This document shows, one piece after another, positions 8,535 through 17,726 of a DNA stretch of 62,678 nucleotides. The DNA is from Acidobacteriota bacterium. Its GTDB lineage: Bacteria; Acidobacteriota; Terriglobia; Terriglobales; Acidobacteriaceae. Position numbers and translations under genes: made by a program. The stretch is from NCBI GenBank assembly GCA_021851335.1, contig JAJZEA010000014.1, positions 1-62,678 on the forward strand, written 5' to 3'. The stretch's first letter is position 1, and every line of letters starts with the position of its first letter. Under the pieces are notes generated by a model. The model searched no databases, was not told the DNA's origin, and worked only from the letters and a program-made list of their open reading frames with translations.

Positions 8535-9377
8535 CGATGGACCGTACACTCTTTGCGCGTTGAGTCCGAAGATTGCATCGCGCTCGGCGGTGGTGCATGC
8601 GCAGAGCATTTCCTCGGCGATCTCGCACCAGCGCGAATAGCCGCAGGCAACCGTGCAAACTGGCCAGTCGGATCCGAAGAGCAGCCTTGAAGGTCCGAAA
8701 GCATCGAGCGCGACTTCTACAAATGGCTTCAGTTGGGCCACGGTCCATTGCTGATAGTCCGCTTCTGTAACCAGGCCAGAGAGCTTGCAGACGACGTGCT
8801 CTCGTCGCGCGAGCTGATGCAGATGTGTTGCCCAGGGTTGTAGTTCCTGAGCCGCGATGCGAGGCTTGGCAAGGTGATCGACAACGATGATCTGATCGGG
8901 ATGGCGATCGACCAGGCGCAGTGCTGCCGACATCTGCCGCTCGACAATGAGCAGATCGTAGACAAGGCCGTACGAACGCAGCAGATCCAGACCGCGATGG
9001 AAGTTTGCGTCTTCAAAGTATTCCTCGGCCTCTGCCTGAAGCACGTGTCGCAATCCACGCAGTTTGGGCTTACGGGAATAACGATCGAGCAGCGTGGAAA
9101 GACTGGGCGAAGTCAGCGGCAGCCATCCGACGACGCCCGCAATCCATGGATGAGTCTCGGCTTGTGCGAGCAGCCAATCTGTCTCTTCGATGGACTGACG
9201 GGCCTGCACAACGATGCTTGCGTCGATGGCGTTGGCCTGGAGCAGCGGCTCCAGATCGGAGGGCAGAAAATGGCGGCGGATCATCGACATGGCATCATCG
9301 ATCCAATCAAATTCCCGCGCCTCGTACTGCCAGAAGTGCTGGTGAGCATCCATTCGGATAGCCGGTCTTGTGGTCAT
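8523..9377 (-). CDS. Amidohydrolase-2 family lactonase, L-fuconolactonase-like
   Basis: 284 residues. The amidohydrolase barrel begins with MDAHQHFWQYEAREFDWID, then DLEPLLQANAIDASIVVQAR and SIEETDWLLAQAETHPWIAG, the typical start of L-fuconolactone and L-rhamnono-lactone hydrolases. The barrel continues with VVDHLAKPRIA and ends with FGSDWPVC, where the Asp is the conserved catalytic or metal residue. Such enzymes open the 1,4- or 1,5-lactone produced by a sugar dehydrogenase. It lies convergent to the SDR-FAH pair and divergent from the GH5-like gene; the 92-base gap 9378-9469 must carry both promoters. 4-sulfomuconolactonase or 2-pyrone-4,6-dicarboxylate lactonase are less likely alternatives. 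Confidence 0.85.
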   Translation of the reverse strand: MTTRPAIRMDAHQHFWQYEAREFDWIDDAMSMIRRHFLPSDLEPLLQANAIDASIVVQARQSIEETDWLLAQAETHPWIAGVVGWLPLTSPSLSTLLDRYSRKPKLRGLRHVLQAEAEEYFEDANFHRGLDLLRSYGLVYDLLIVERQMSAALRLVDRHPDQIIVVDHLAKPRIAAQELQPWATHLHQLARREHVVCKLSGLVTEADYQQWTVAQLKPFVEVALDAFGPSRLLFGSDWPVCTVACGYSRWCEIAEEMLCACTTAERDAIFGLNAQRVYGPSTAN

Positions 9378-9469
9378 GGAAAGCGAACCTCATGGGATGT
9401 AAGCATCTGGTCGTATGATATTCTCGGCAGTCGCGCGATTGCTGCGAGACAACTCTCTGCGAGGAAATT

Positions 9470-10630
9470 ATGATGCAACGATCCGCGTCTTTTCAGAAGG
9501 CAATCACTTCCCTGCTGGCCATTCTGCTTGTGTGTGCTTCCTCAGTGACCTATGCGCGAGCGCGGTGGACAGAAGCGGAAGCGAATACATGGCAAACCAG
9601 GCAACCATCGATCCTGACGGGCGGAAATTTTCTTCCTTCAAATGCAATCAACCAGCTTGAGATGTGGCAGGCAGCTACTTTCGATCCCATTACGATCGAT
9701 CGGGAACTGGGGTATGCCCAGAGCGTAGGGATGAAGACCATGCGGGTCTTCCTGCATGACTTGCTGTGGGAGCAGGATGCGCCGGGAATGAAGCAGAGAA
9801 TGAACACGTTTCTGACGATTGCAGCCAGACACCATATTCGTCCGGTGTTTGTGCTTTTCGACTCCTGCTGGGATCCCTATCCGAGGTTAGGTCCGCAGCG
9901 GCCTCCGATTCCGGGCGTTCATAACTCGGGCTGGATGCAGAGTCCGGGGAAAATTGCGCTGATGGACCCGGCACAACAGCCGAGGCTGGAAGCCTATGTG
10001 AAAGGCGTGATTGGAGCCTTTGCACAGGATGATCGAATTCTGGCCTGGGACTTGTGGAATGAGCCAGACAACACGAATGGGCCGGAGTATCACTGGATGG
10101 AACCGGCCAACAAAGTGGCGCGCGTTGCCGAACTGCTTCCGCAGGTCTTTGCATGGGCGCGCTCTGTGAATCCGTCGCAGCCACTGACCAGCGGGGTGTG
10201 GCAGGGAGACTGGGCTAGCTTGCAAATGATGAGCGCTGTGGCGAAGATTCAAGTTTCGGAATCTGACATTCTCAGCTTTCATAACTACGGATGGCCGGAA
10301 GAGTTTGAACAACGCATTGATGAATTGCAGCAGTTTCATCGGCCTATTCTGTGCACGGAATATATGGCGCGGAGCGTGGGCAGCACCTTTGACACGATTC
10401 TGCCCATTGTCTGGAGCAGACACCTGGTGGGCGCGATCAACTGGGGCCTTGTCGTGGGCAAAAGCCAGACGAATCTTCCGTGGGACTCCTGGCAGCGGCC
10501 CTATGTCATCGAGCAGCCTCCGGTGTGGTTTCACGATGTTTTCTATCCGGATGGCAAGCCGTATCGCGCGCGCGAGGCTGGTATCCTGCGCGACTACAAC
10601 AGCCGAAAGCGCAGCGGGAGTGCACAGTGA
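9470..10630 (+). CDS. Secreted glycoside hydrolase, GH5-like (clan GH-A)
   Basis: 386 residues. A signal peptide (positive start, then TSLLAILLVCASSVTYA) predicts export. The barrel shows GMKTMRVFLHDLLWEQDA, the acid/base motif WDLWNEPDN (Glu198), SFHNYGWPEEF, and the likely nucleophile Glu297 in LCTEYMAR. These are the spacings of clan GH-A retaining enzymes; the exact family and substrate (beta-mannan, glucan or xylan-type) cannot be fixed. The start ATG at 9470 follows GAGGAAATT, a good ribosome site. Its stop overlaps the GTG of the thiolase gene, so the two are translationally coupled, an odd pairing. Confidence 0.8.
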   Translation: MMQRSASFQKAITSLLAILLVCASSVTYARARWTEAEANTWQTRQPSILTGGNFLPSNAINQLEMWQAATFDPITIDRELGYAQSVGMKTMRVFLHDLLWEQDAPGMKQRMNTFLTIAARHHIRPVFVLFDSCWDPYPRLGPQRPPIPGVHNSGWMQSPGKIALMDPAQQPRLEAYVKGVIGAFAQDDRILAWDLWNEPDNTNGPEYHWMEPANKVARVAELLPQVFAWARSVNPSQPLTSGVWQGDWASLQMMSAVAKIQVSESDILSFHNYGWPEEFEQRIDELQQFHRPILCTEYMARSVGSTFDTILPIVWSRHLVGAINWGLVVGKSQTNLPWDSWQRPYVIEQPPVWFHDVFYPDGKPYRAREAGILRDYNSRKRSGSAQ

Positions 10631-11832
10631 AAGCCATCTATATTGCAGGCTATTTTCAATCGCCTTTTGGGAAGCTGATGTCCATGACGCAGGAGCAAAT
10701 GCTGGCCGCAGCCACGGCTGGAGTCTGTGCAGAAGCGCGCGCCGATCCGTCAGCGATTGACTCGGCATCGATAGCCTCTGCATGCAGCTTTTCCCTGCAC
10801 CAGCAGGGGCTGCTCTCCGGCTTGCTGGCGGGCGTTCCGGGCATGGAAGCCAAGCCAATCGAAAGCGTGGAAAATGCCTGCGCTTCGGGCGGTCAGGCCA
10901 TTCTGAACTGCATCGTGCGATTGCAGGCCGGAATGGGTGAAACGGCACTGGCCGTGGGACTGGAGAAGATGCGCGACAATCTGGGCAAGGCCGATGGCAA
11001 GCGCGTGGGCGAAGCGCTGGGGTATTTTTCCGATCCCGCAGAGCGACCTGGAAAAACTTTTGTCTTCCCGCATATATTTGCCGAAATCATGCAGACCTAT
11101 ATGCAGAGATGGAACGTGAGCGAACGTGAACTGGCATCCGTGGCAGTGACTGAATATAAAAACGCGCGACAGAATCCTTTTGCTCAGATGCGTGAAACAG
11201 AACTGTCGCTGGATCAGACGTTGACGATAGCCGGTGCGAATCGATATCTGGTGGATGGACTACCGCTGAAAACCTACGACTCTTCGCAGATTACAGATGG
11301 CTATGCCGCGCTGTTGCTGGCGACCGAAGCTGGCCTGGAAAGGCTCGGATTGCGCGCCAACGATTGCGTTCAGATTGTGGGCTGGGGCAGTGCCGTTGAT
11401 CCGTTGCAAAAGGGACGTCGCAACGTGCTTGAGCCAGCAGCCGCCTACAGCGCTGTACAAACTGCGTACACGATGGCGGGCGTTCGCGCGATGGAGATTC
11501 AGACGGCAGAGGTGCATGACTGCTTCACAGTAATGGCCGCGCTGTCGGCGGAGATTCTGGGTCTGGTGAAACCGGGCTTTGGCGCTGCATACTGGGCCGA
11601 GGGTGAAGCCGAAGTCAACGGACGCTGCGCGCTAAATACATCGGGCGGTTTGATCGCCAAGGGACATCCAGTTGGAGCTACGGGGATTGCCATGGTGGGC
11701 TGGTCAAGCTGGCAGTTGCTCGGCAAAGTGCCGGCTGCATTGCAGGTGCGCGATGCGCGCACGGCGGCCACATTCAATATCGGCGGGCCTGTCTGCGCCT
11801 CGGTAGCGACGGTCTTGCGCAGACCGGCATAG
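10627..11832 (+). CDS. SCP-x-type thiolase (acetyl-CoA acetyltransferase-like)
   Basis: 401 residues. The nucleophile motif is VENACASGGQA (Cys85), the middle carries EVHDCFT, and the C-terminal histidine motif is GGLIAKGHPVGATG. The last motif reads FNIGGPVCAS rather than the CIGGGQG of classical degradative thiolases, placing it with SCP-x/lipid-transfer-type thiolases. The acyl substrate is unknown. The start is GTG at 10627 and overlaps the previous TGA, so the gene is coupled to the GH5-like gene. A second predicted glycosidase follows after 28 bases. A thiolase between two glycosidases is unusual; it might serve acyl units released from the glycan or may simply be carried along. Confidence 0.85.
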   Translation: MKAIYIAGYFQSPFGKLMSMTQEQMLAAATAGVCAEARADPSAIDSASIASACSFSLHQQGLLSGLLAGVPGMEAKPIESVENACASGGQAILNCIVRLQAGMGETALAVGLEKMRDNLGKADGKRVGEALGYFSDPAERPGKTFVFPHIFAEIMQTYMQRWNVSERELASVAVTEYKNARQNPFAQMRETELSLDQTLTIAGANRYLVDGLPLKTYDSSQITDGYAALLLATEAGLERLGLRANDCVQIVGWGSAVDPLQKGRRNVLEPAAAYSAVQTAYTMAGVRAMEIQTAEVHDCFTVMAALSAEILGLVKPGFGAAYWAEGEAEVNGRCALNTSGGLIAKGHPVGATGIAMVGWSSWQLLGKVPAALQVRDARTAATFNIGGPVCASVATVLRRPA

Positions 11833-11860
11833 TGTCAAGACTTCATGAGCGGAGTCAATC

Positions 11861-13210
11861 ATGATCGAAACTCGCCGCGAATTTCTACACTCGGTTGCGG
11901 TCACCTCAGTTGGTTCTGCGCTCATTCCGCGGAAGCAGCACGAGACTGGCTTGGATGGCGGAGGCGCTGCTGCCAAAGCGCTGAGATTTGGCGTGAACTA
12001 CACGCCGCGCCGGCTCTGGTGGTACTGCTGGCAGGATTGGAAGCAGCAGGCGATTATGGACGATCTGGAAGGGATCGCGGCACTGGGCATGGATCATATT
12101 CGAGCACAGTGCCTGTGGCCGGTCTTCCAGCCGGGAATCAACACGGTGAACGAGCGCGCCATCGAAAACCTCCATCACCTGCTGGAGGCTGCTGACGGTT
12201 GCGGACTGGATGTTGAAGTCACCGTTCTCAACGGATGGATGAGCGGATTGTCGTTTTTGCCCGCATGGACTGCGCCGCTGGCTCGCACTGAGAAGAATGA
12301 GGACTGGAACATCTTCACATCGGCTGCCGTTCTTGAGGCGCAAACACTGCTTTTCCGTAAGATCGCAAATGGGATCGGCACTCACCGGCGTTTCCTGGGT
12401 TTCGACATTGGAAACGAACTTGGCGTGCTGATGACGGGTCCAAATGCGGTCCAGCCACCACGCGCCGATCGGTGGGCAACCGAGATGCTGCAAACCTGTA
12501 GCCGGATTGCGCCCGGACGCTTCCATGTGAACGGAGCCGATCACTCGCACTGGTTTGCAGATTTTGGTTTTTCGAGATCCACGTTGGCCAATACAGGGGC
12601 CGCTACGGCGATTCACTCCTATATCTATTTCGACGGAGTTCTGAGTCGTTTTGCATACAATTCTACGGAAGCAAGACACCTGGGTGCTTATGAAGTGGAG
12701 TTGGCAACCGCTTTTCAGCGCGATGCGGAGCGACCCGTGTGGGTGGAAGAGATTGGCGTGGGCAATGTCGAAATGCCCATCGCGGCGAAACCGGATTTTA
12801 TGCAACACACGGTTTGCAATCTGGTTCGGCGCAGGAATCTGTGGGGCATCACGTGGTGGTGTTCGCACGATCTCGATCCGGCGATCGGCGGCTTCGGTTC
12901 GTATGAATATTCGCTTGGACTGCTTGACCGGAACAATCAACCGAAACCGCTGGGAAAGCAGTTTGCCTCACTGGCTCGTGAGTTCCGAACAAACCGGCCG
13001 CAGCCAGAAAAATCTAGGACTGCGCTGGTGATTCCTGATCGCGGACTGAGCCAAAAACCTTGGCCCTCAGATTGGACGTATGCCTCAGCCTGGATGAAAC
13101 TTCTGGCAGCGGGAACGGACGCCGCAATTGTTCTGGAGAGCCGGAGTCGCGACGAAGACTATCTTCGCCTGCGAAGGATCACACGCCTCATACCGCTGGC
13201 GTCGGCGTGA
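11861..13210 (+). CDS. Exported glycoside hydrolase-like protein with Tat-type signal
   Basis: 449 residues. The N-terminus ETRREFLHSVAVTSVGSAL is a twin-arginine export signal. The body begins FGVNYTPRRLWWYCW and has DIGNELGVL (Glu186 as acid/base) and VWVEEIGV (Glu296/297 as nucleophile), the two-glutamate layout of GH5/GH2-like barrels. WGITWWCSHDLDP resembles the Trp-rich late barrel strand. The start ATG at 11861 has GGAG 6 bases upstream. It probably belongs to the same transcript as the GH5-like and thiolase genes. The Tat signal suggests folding in the cytoplasm before export. The substrate is unknown. Confidence 0.75.
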   Translation: MIETRREFLHSVAVTSVGSALIPRKQHETGLDGGGAAAKALRFGVNYTPRRLWWYCWQDWKQQAIMDDLEGIAALGMDHIRAQCLWPVFQPGINTVNERAIENLHHLLEAADGCGLDVEVTVLNGWMSGLSFLPAWTAPLARTEKNEDWNIFTSAAVLEAQTLLFRKIANGIGTHRRFLGFDIGNELGVLMTGPNAVQPPRADRWATEMLQTCSRIAPGRFHVNGADHSHWFADFGFSRSTLANTGAATAIHSYIYFDGVLSRFAYNSTEARHLGAYEVELATAFQRDAERPVWVEEIGVGNVEMPIAAKPDFMQHTVCNLVRRRNLWGITWWCSHDLDPAIGGFGSYEYSLGLLDRNNQPKPLGKQFASLAREFRTNRPQPEKSRTALVIPDRGLSQKPWPSDWTYASAWMKLLAAGTDAAIVLESRSRDEDYLRLRRITRLIPLASA

Positions 13211-13249
13211 CCGTGCAGCGAGAGCGATACGAATCGATCACAGGCAGAC

Positions 13250-14695
13250 TCATCCAACCACCGGAATCCATTGCAAAAGCCAGCCCGGAAAGATGCCCAG
13301 CAGGATGACGGCGATGGCGATCAGGACCAGCAAAAGAAGCTCCCGGGGTTGAATCGCCAGCCGAACCGCCAGCCTGGAGGAACCCGGAGTGACCCAGGCA
13401 CACTTGAGAACCTGAAGGTAGTAATAAAGCGAGACAGCGCTGCCGGCAATGGCAAGGGTCACCATGCCGATTCCCCAGGAAGCAGCGAGCGGTGAGCGCA
13501 AGACGGAAGCGAACATCTGAAACTTAACCCAGAAGCCGACAAGTGGCGGAATGCCAGCCAGCGAAAGCAGAAAGACTAACAAAGTGGCGGCAAGCAAAGG
13601 GCTGCGCGCGCTGAGGCCAGCGAAGGCGTCCAGACGGTCACTGCCCGCGTCTCGCTCCACGATAGCAACCACGCCGAAGGCTCCGACAGTGGTGAGCGCG
13701 TAGGTCAAAGCATAGAGGAGAACGGCCTGGTCACTCGCGAAGGTGTGAGCCGCAATACCAAGCAGCATATAGCCAGCATGAGCGATGGCCGAGTAAGCCA
13801 GAATGCGGCGGACACTCGACTGAACCAGCGCGGCTAGATTGCCGAGAACAATGGAAGCTCCTGCCATCCAGAGCAGGGTTTCCGTCCATCCCCATGCGGG
13901 GGCAAGCGCAGCGGTGACGGCGATGAGCACGGCAAAGCTCGCGACCTTGGAACCGGAAGCAATGAGCGCTGCGACAGGAGTGGGCGCTCCGAGATAGGTA
14001 TCTGGCGCCCAGATATGGAAGGGAGCAGCGGCAACCTTGAATCCGAGGCCCGCCGCAACCAGCACGAGCGCAACCAAGGTGATGGGCGCCAGTGAGGCGG
14101 AAGTAAGCGAGGCTGCAATCGCCTGCAGACTGGTGGTTCCGGTGATGCCGTAAAGATAGCTGAAGCCAAAGAGCATAAACGCCGCAGACATTCCGCCAAA
14201 GAGGTAGTACTTGAGCGCAGCTTCGGATGAGGCCGCCGAGTGTTTGGAGAAAGCTGAGAGTACATACAGAGAAAGGCTGAGAAGCTCCAGGGCCACAAAG
14301 ATGATGAGCAAATCACGCGACGCGGCCACAAGCAACATACCGGTGGTTGCCAGCAGAACAAGGGCTACGTACTCCCCGGGATTCCGTGTAAATCGCGTGG
14401 AAACGCCAAGGAGCAGCACCAGAGCAGTCAGGATCATGATTCCGACCTGAGCGGCGACGACCGAAGAATTGGTGACCAGAGCGCCGCCCATGACTGCAAT
14501 GTTGCCTGTGTGCATCAGCAGCCAGAGAAGAGCGGTCAATGCGCCGAGAGATCCCAGTGCGCTTGCCACGCTCATGCGGGCTGCACTGGACGCGCGACGC
14601 ATGAAGCCGAGATCGACGACCAGGATTGCCAGGGATGCGATCTCGAGAATCGACTCGGGCCACAGGATCGCGAGAAGGTTGCCGTAGGTGCTCAT
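13250..14695 (-). CDS. nuoN: NADH-quinone oxidoreductase subunit N
   Basis: 481 residues, about 14 membrane helices. Antiporter-like landmarks are the glutamate in VALELLSLSLYVLSAF (helix 5) and the lysine in GFKVAAAPFHIWAPDTYLG (helix 7), plus ILAYSAIAHAGYMLLG. It is the innermost of the antiporter-like pump subunits of complex I. Its ATG overlaps the nuoM stop (ATGA at 14692-14695), and it ends the operon. The next gene is convergent, 39 bases away, with no obvious hairpin. Confidence 0.96.
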   Translation of the reverse strand: MSTYGNLLAILWPESILEIASLAILVVDLGFMRRASSAARMSVASALGSLGALTALLWLLMHTGNIAVMGGALVTNSSVVAAQVGIMILTALVLLLGVSTRFTRNPGEYVALVLLATTGMLLVAASRDLLIIFVALELLSLSLYVLSAFSKHSAASSEAALKYYLFGGMSAAFMLFGFSYLYGITGTTSLQAIAASLTSASLAPITLVALVLVAAGLGFKVAAAPFHIWAPDTYLGAPTPVAALIASGSKVASFAVLIAVTAALAPAWGWTETLLWMAGASIVLGNLAALVQSSVRRILAYSAIAHAGYMLLGIAAHTFASDQAVLLYALTYALTTVGAFGVVAIVERDAGSDRLDAFAGLSARSPLLAATLLVFLLSLAGIPPLVGFWVKFQMFASVLRSPLAASWGIGMVTLAIAGSAVSLYYYLQVLKCAWVTPGSSRLAVRLAIQPRELLLLVLIAIAVILLGIFPGWLLQWIPVVG

Positions 14696-16212
14696 GGTCG
14701 GCCTCCCGTGAGCAGAGTATGGGGCAGCGCAAGGACCGCCGGGGTGATCTGATCGAGCAAGAGCCGAGGCGCGAGGCCAACAGCCAAGCTTGCGGCAAGC
14801 AGAAGAACGACGCCTGTTTTCTCCGCCCAGGTAATCGGTTCATAGGCGTGTTCAGCGGGGATCGAAGCTGCTGCCGCAGGTTCACTGGCTGGAGCTTCGC
14901 TGAAAAATGCTTTTTGCATGGCGCGCCAGGTGTAGGCTACACCGACCACGATGCCTACTCCCGCAACGATGGTAAAGATGGGAAACGCTGTCCAGGCACC
15001 GATCAAAACCTGAAGCTCCGCGATGAAACCGCTGAAACCGGGCAGGCCCATGGAAGCCATGCCAGCGAGAACGAAGAGCCATGCAGCAAATGGAAGCGTC
15101 CGGCTGAGATGCAAATGGCTGAGAGCGGTCAGGTCGCGCGTGTGTGTGCGTTCATAGACGATGCGGCCGACAGTGGCGAAGAGCAGACCGGCAAGGATTC
15201 CGTGTGAGAACATTTGCAGAACCGCTCCGTCCAGACCAATCTGGCTCAGTGTCATCAGGCCCAGCAGGACCAGTCCCATGTGGCTGACGCTGGAGTAGCC
15301 GATGACGAATTTGAAATCGTTTTGAATGAGCGCAACCGCCGCACCGTAGACGATGCCAATAACGGCCAGCAACGCGAAAAGCGTCCGCCAGGAACCGATG
15401 CCCAGGACGCTCCAGCCCCAGGGATCAAGACCGTGCGGGAACAGGGTCATAGCCACACGCAGACAGCCATACGCGCCAAGCTTCATGACAACGCCAGCGA
15501 GCAGCATGGATGCGGCTGTGGGAGCTGCAACGTGACCCGTCGGCGCCCAGGTGTGCAGAGGCCACATGCCGGCCAAAATGGCAAAGCCGAGAAAGACAAG
15601 CGGAAACGCCCACATCTGAAACGAAATCGGAAAAGGATACTGCTGGAGCGTTGCGAGATTCAGAGTATGTCCGCCGGAAACAGCGTAGGCCGCGAGCAGT
15701 CCCACGAGCACCATCGCCGACCCGATGAACGAGTAAAGTGCCAACTTCATCGCTCCATATTCACGGCGCGTGGAACCCCAGATGGCGATGAGAAAGTATT
15801 TGGGGACGATGGCGATCTCATAAAAAACAAAGAAGAGGAAAAGATCGGCGGAAAGAAATACACCGTATACGCCGCCGATCAGCGCCAGATAGAATCCGAA
15901 AAATTCGTTGACACGACGATCGATATTCCAGGAGAACAGGACGCCGGCAACCGAGGCAAAGCCCGTGAGAAGAACCAGAACGCGACTGATGCCATCGGCG
16001 GAAAGCGTATACCGAATACCCATTGCCGGAATCCACGTTGCATCCGCTACGGGGGTGACGCCGGTTTGAGTGAAGAAAGCAAAGCCGGCAAGGGCAAGCC
16101 CGCCCACGGCAGTCAGCAGTGCAAGCCAACGCGCCAGTTGCGGCCTGCCCTGGGCAAAGAAAGCGATGAGCAATGCACCGCCAAACGAGAGATAAATGGT
16201 CCACGCAAGCAT
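14692..16212 (-). CDS. nuoM: NADH-quinone oxidoreductase subunit M, downstream copy
   Basis: 506 residues with 14 predicted helices. Helix-5 glutamate in FYEIAIVPKYFLIAIWG, helix-7 lysine in GPLHTW/GVVMKLGAYG context, and FKFVIGYSSVSHMGLVLLG. It is clearly a NuoM-family proton-channel subunit. The start at 16212 is fixed by the ATGA overlap with the preceding nuoM; the upstream open frame is not coding. It is the second of two adjacent nuoM genes. The two proteins differ widely in sequence (helix 5 reads FYEIAIVPKY here and YWELSLIPAF in the other), so this is an old duplication or a distinct subunit, not a recent copy. Confidence 0.95.
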   Translation of the reverse strand: MLAWTIYLSFGGALLIAFFAQGRPQLARWLALLTAVGGLALAGFAFFTQTGVTPVADATWIPAMGIRYTLSADGISRVLVLLTGFASVAGVLFSWNIDRRVNEFFGFYLALIGGVYGVFLSADLFLFFVFYEIAIVPKYFLIAIWGSTRREYGAMKLALYSFIGSAMVLVGLLAAYAVSGGHTLNLATLQQYPFPISFQMWAFPLVFLGFAILAGMWPLHTWAPTGHVAAPTAASMLLAGVVMKLGAYGCLRVAMTLFPHGLDPWGWSVLGIGSWRTLFALLAVIGIVYGAAVALIQNDFKFVIGYSSVSHMGLVLLGLMTLSQIGLDGAVLQMFSHGILAGLLFATVGRIVYERTHTRDLTALSHLHLSRTLPFAAWLFVLAGMASMGLPGFSGFIAELQVLIGAWTAFPIFTIVAGVGIVVGVAYTWRAMQKAFFSEAPASEPAAAASIPAEHAYEPITWAEKTGVVLLLAASLAVGLAPRLLLDQITPAVLALPHTLLTGGRP

Positions 16213-17726
16213 CAGAATCTCCACCCGTCGATCAGATGCAGAACGGTCGGATTGATTACACCGAGAATGATCTGCGGCACAAGGCCTAGGAGCAGCATGA
16301 GCATAAGGGCCGGAGCGACGGCAATGCGCTCGGTCAGGGTTAGGTCCGGCATCGCGCTCCAGTGAGTGGAAAGTGGGCCGCTGAAGACACGCTGGATCAC
16401 CGTAAGAATTACCGCTGCCGTGATCAGCAATCCGAGCACAGAGACCGTGGCGGACTGCCAGGAGAGCGGGAAGACTCCGCGGAAGATCAGGAATTCGCCG
16501 ACGAATCCATTCAGACCCGGAAGACCCAAGGACGAAAACAGCGCAATTCCCATCAGACCGCAGAAGATCGGGACTCGTTTGCGCAGGCCTCCGAAGGCAT
16601 CCAGCGAAAGCGTGCCCCCACTGCGCTCCTCCAACATGCAAAGGAACCAGAAGATGGTCGCTGCGGTCAAACCGTGGTTGAAGATTTGCAAGATCGCTCC
16701 ATCCAGAGCGGCAGAAACGCTCAGCATTCGCGCAGGATCACCCGCAGCAGGCAAGAGAACGGCGAAGAAAGCCAGCAGACAATAACCAAGATGGTTGATC
16801 GACGAGTATGCAAAGATGCGCTTGAGATCCTTTTGAACAACCGCAGCCCATGCACCGGCTACGACGGTCAAAACTGCCAGTGTCAGCAACTCGCTTCTCA
16901 TGGCAAAGAGTTCTTTGCCAAAGATGGGCAGCGCAATCCGAAGCAGTCCGTACACGCCCATCTTCGACATCGCCCCCGTGAGCAGAATCGTGATCGCAGT
17001 GGGCGCCTCAGAGTAGGCATCCGGCAGCCAGGTGTGAAACGGCATCAGTGGAACCTTGACGGCAAATCCAAGCAGCACTCCACAGGCCAGCAGCAGTTCA
17101 ACGTGGCCAAGATGCGCTTCGATCAGCCGATGCAGTTCCCCGGTCGCGGCGAAGTGCGCCAGAGCGATGAAGTCCATGCCACCTGTGGCGACAAAGAGCG
17201 CCAGGAATGAGAGCAGCATGGCCGCGGAACCCACCATGGTGTAGACAAAAAACTGGGTTGCGGCCGGGCCCCGACGTGGTCCACCCCATAGTCGGATGAG
17301 AAAGAATGCGGGAATGAGACTGAGTTCCCAGTAGATGAACCAGTGGAAAAAATTGAGCGCGGTGAAGGTACCGAATAGTCCGGACTCAAGAAGCAAAACC
17401 AAGCCAAAATACAGGCCCGACTGATGCTTGACCGAACGTGAAGCCGAAACCGAGATGAGCGTGACAAGAGCCGACAGCGCCAGCATCAAAGCGCCAAGCC
17501 CATCGACTCCGAGGTGGTATTCGATACCAAGATCGGGTACCCAGATGGTGCGTTCGACAAAAGCCATCTGGCCGCTGGCTCCGACCGAGAACCATACCCA
17601 GAGCGTGGCAACAAGAGCGATCAGCGAAACACCCACAGCGACCCAACGAGCGCGCTTGCCGGAAAACCCGGCAACGATGGCGCCGACTGCGGGCAAGGCC
17701 GTGAGCATGGTAAGAGTGCCGGTCAT
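16212..17726 (-). CDS. nuoM: NADH-quinone oxidoreductase subunit M, upstream copy
   Basis: 504 residues. Key sites are YWELSLIPAFFLIRLWGG (Glu), VPLMPFHTWLPDAYSEAPTA, MSKMGVYGLLRI (Lys) and LKRIFAYSSINHLGYCLL. The start is the ATG at 17726, which overlaps the nuoL stop; an open frame extends 37 codons further upstream inside nuoL. It is followed by a second nuoM with an ATGA overlap. All key charged residues for proton transfer appear retained in both copies, so both could pump. A tandem nuoM pair is the signature of an enlarged complex I. Confidence 0.95.
   Translation of the reverse strand: MTGTLTMLTALPAVGAIVAGFSGKRARWVAVGVSLIALVATLWVWFSVGASGQMAFVERTIWVPDLGIEYHLGVDGLGALMLALSALVTLISVSASRSVKHQSGLYFGLVLLLESGLFGTFTALNFFHWFIYWELSLIPAFFLIRLWGGPRRGPAATQFFVYTMVGSAAMLLSFLALFVATGGMDFIALAHFAATGELHRLIEAHLGHVELLLACGVLLGFAVKVPLMPFHTWLPDAYSEAPTAITILLTGAMSKMGVYGLLRIALPIFGKELFAMRSELLTLAVLTVVAGAWAAVVQKDLKRIFAYSSINHLGYCLLAFFAVLLPAAGDPARMLSVSAALDGAILQIFNHGLTAATIFWFLCMLEERSGGTLSLDAFGGLRKRVPIFCGLMGIALFSSLGLPGLNGFVGEFLIFRGVFPLSWQSATVSVLGLLITAAVILTVIQRVFSGPLSTHWSAMPDLTLTERIAVAPALMLMLLLGLVPQIILGVINPTVLHLIDGWRF

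Noticed and set aside
9887..12940. Long minus-strand frames opposite the GH5-like, thiolase and Tat-exported GH genes
   Set aside because: The plus frames show catalytic motifs and ribosome sites; the minus ones do not.
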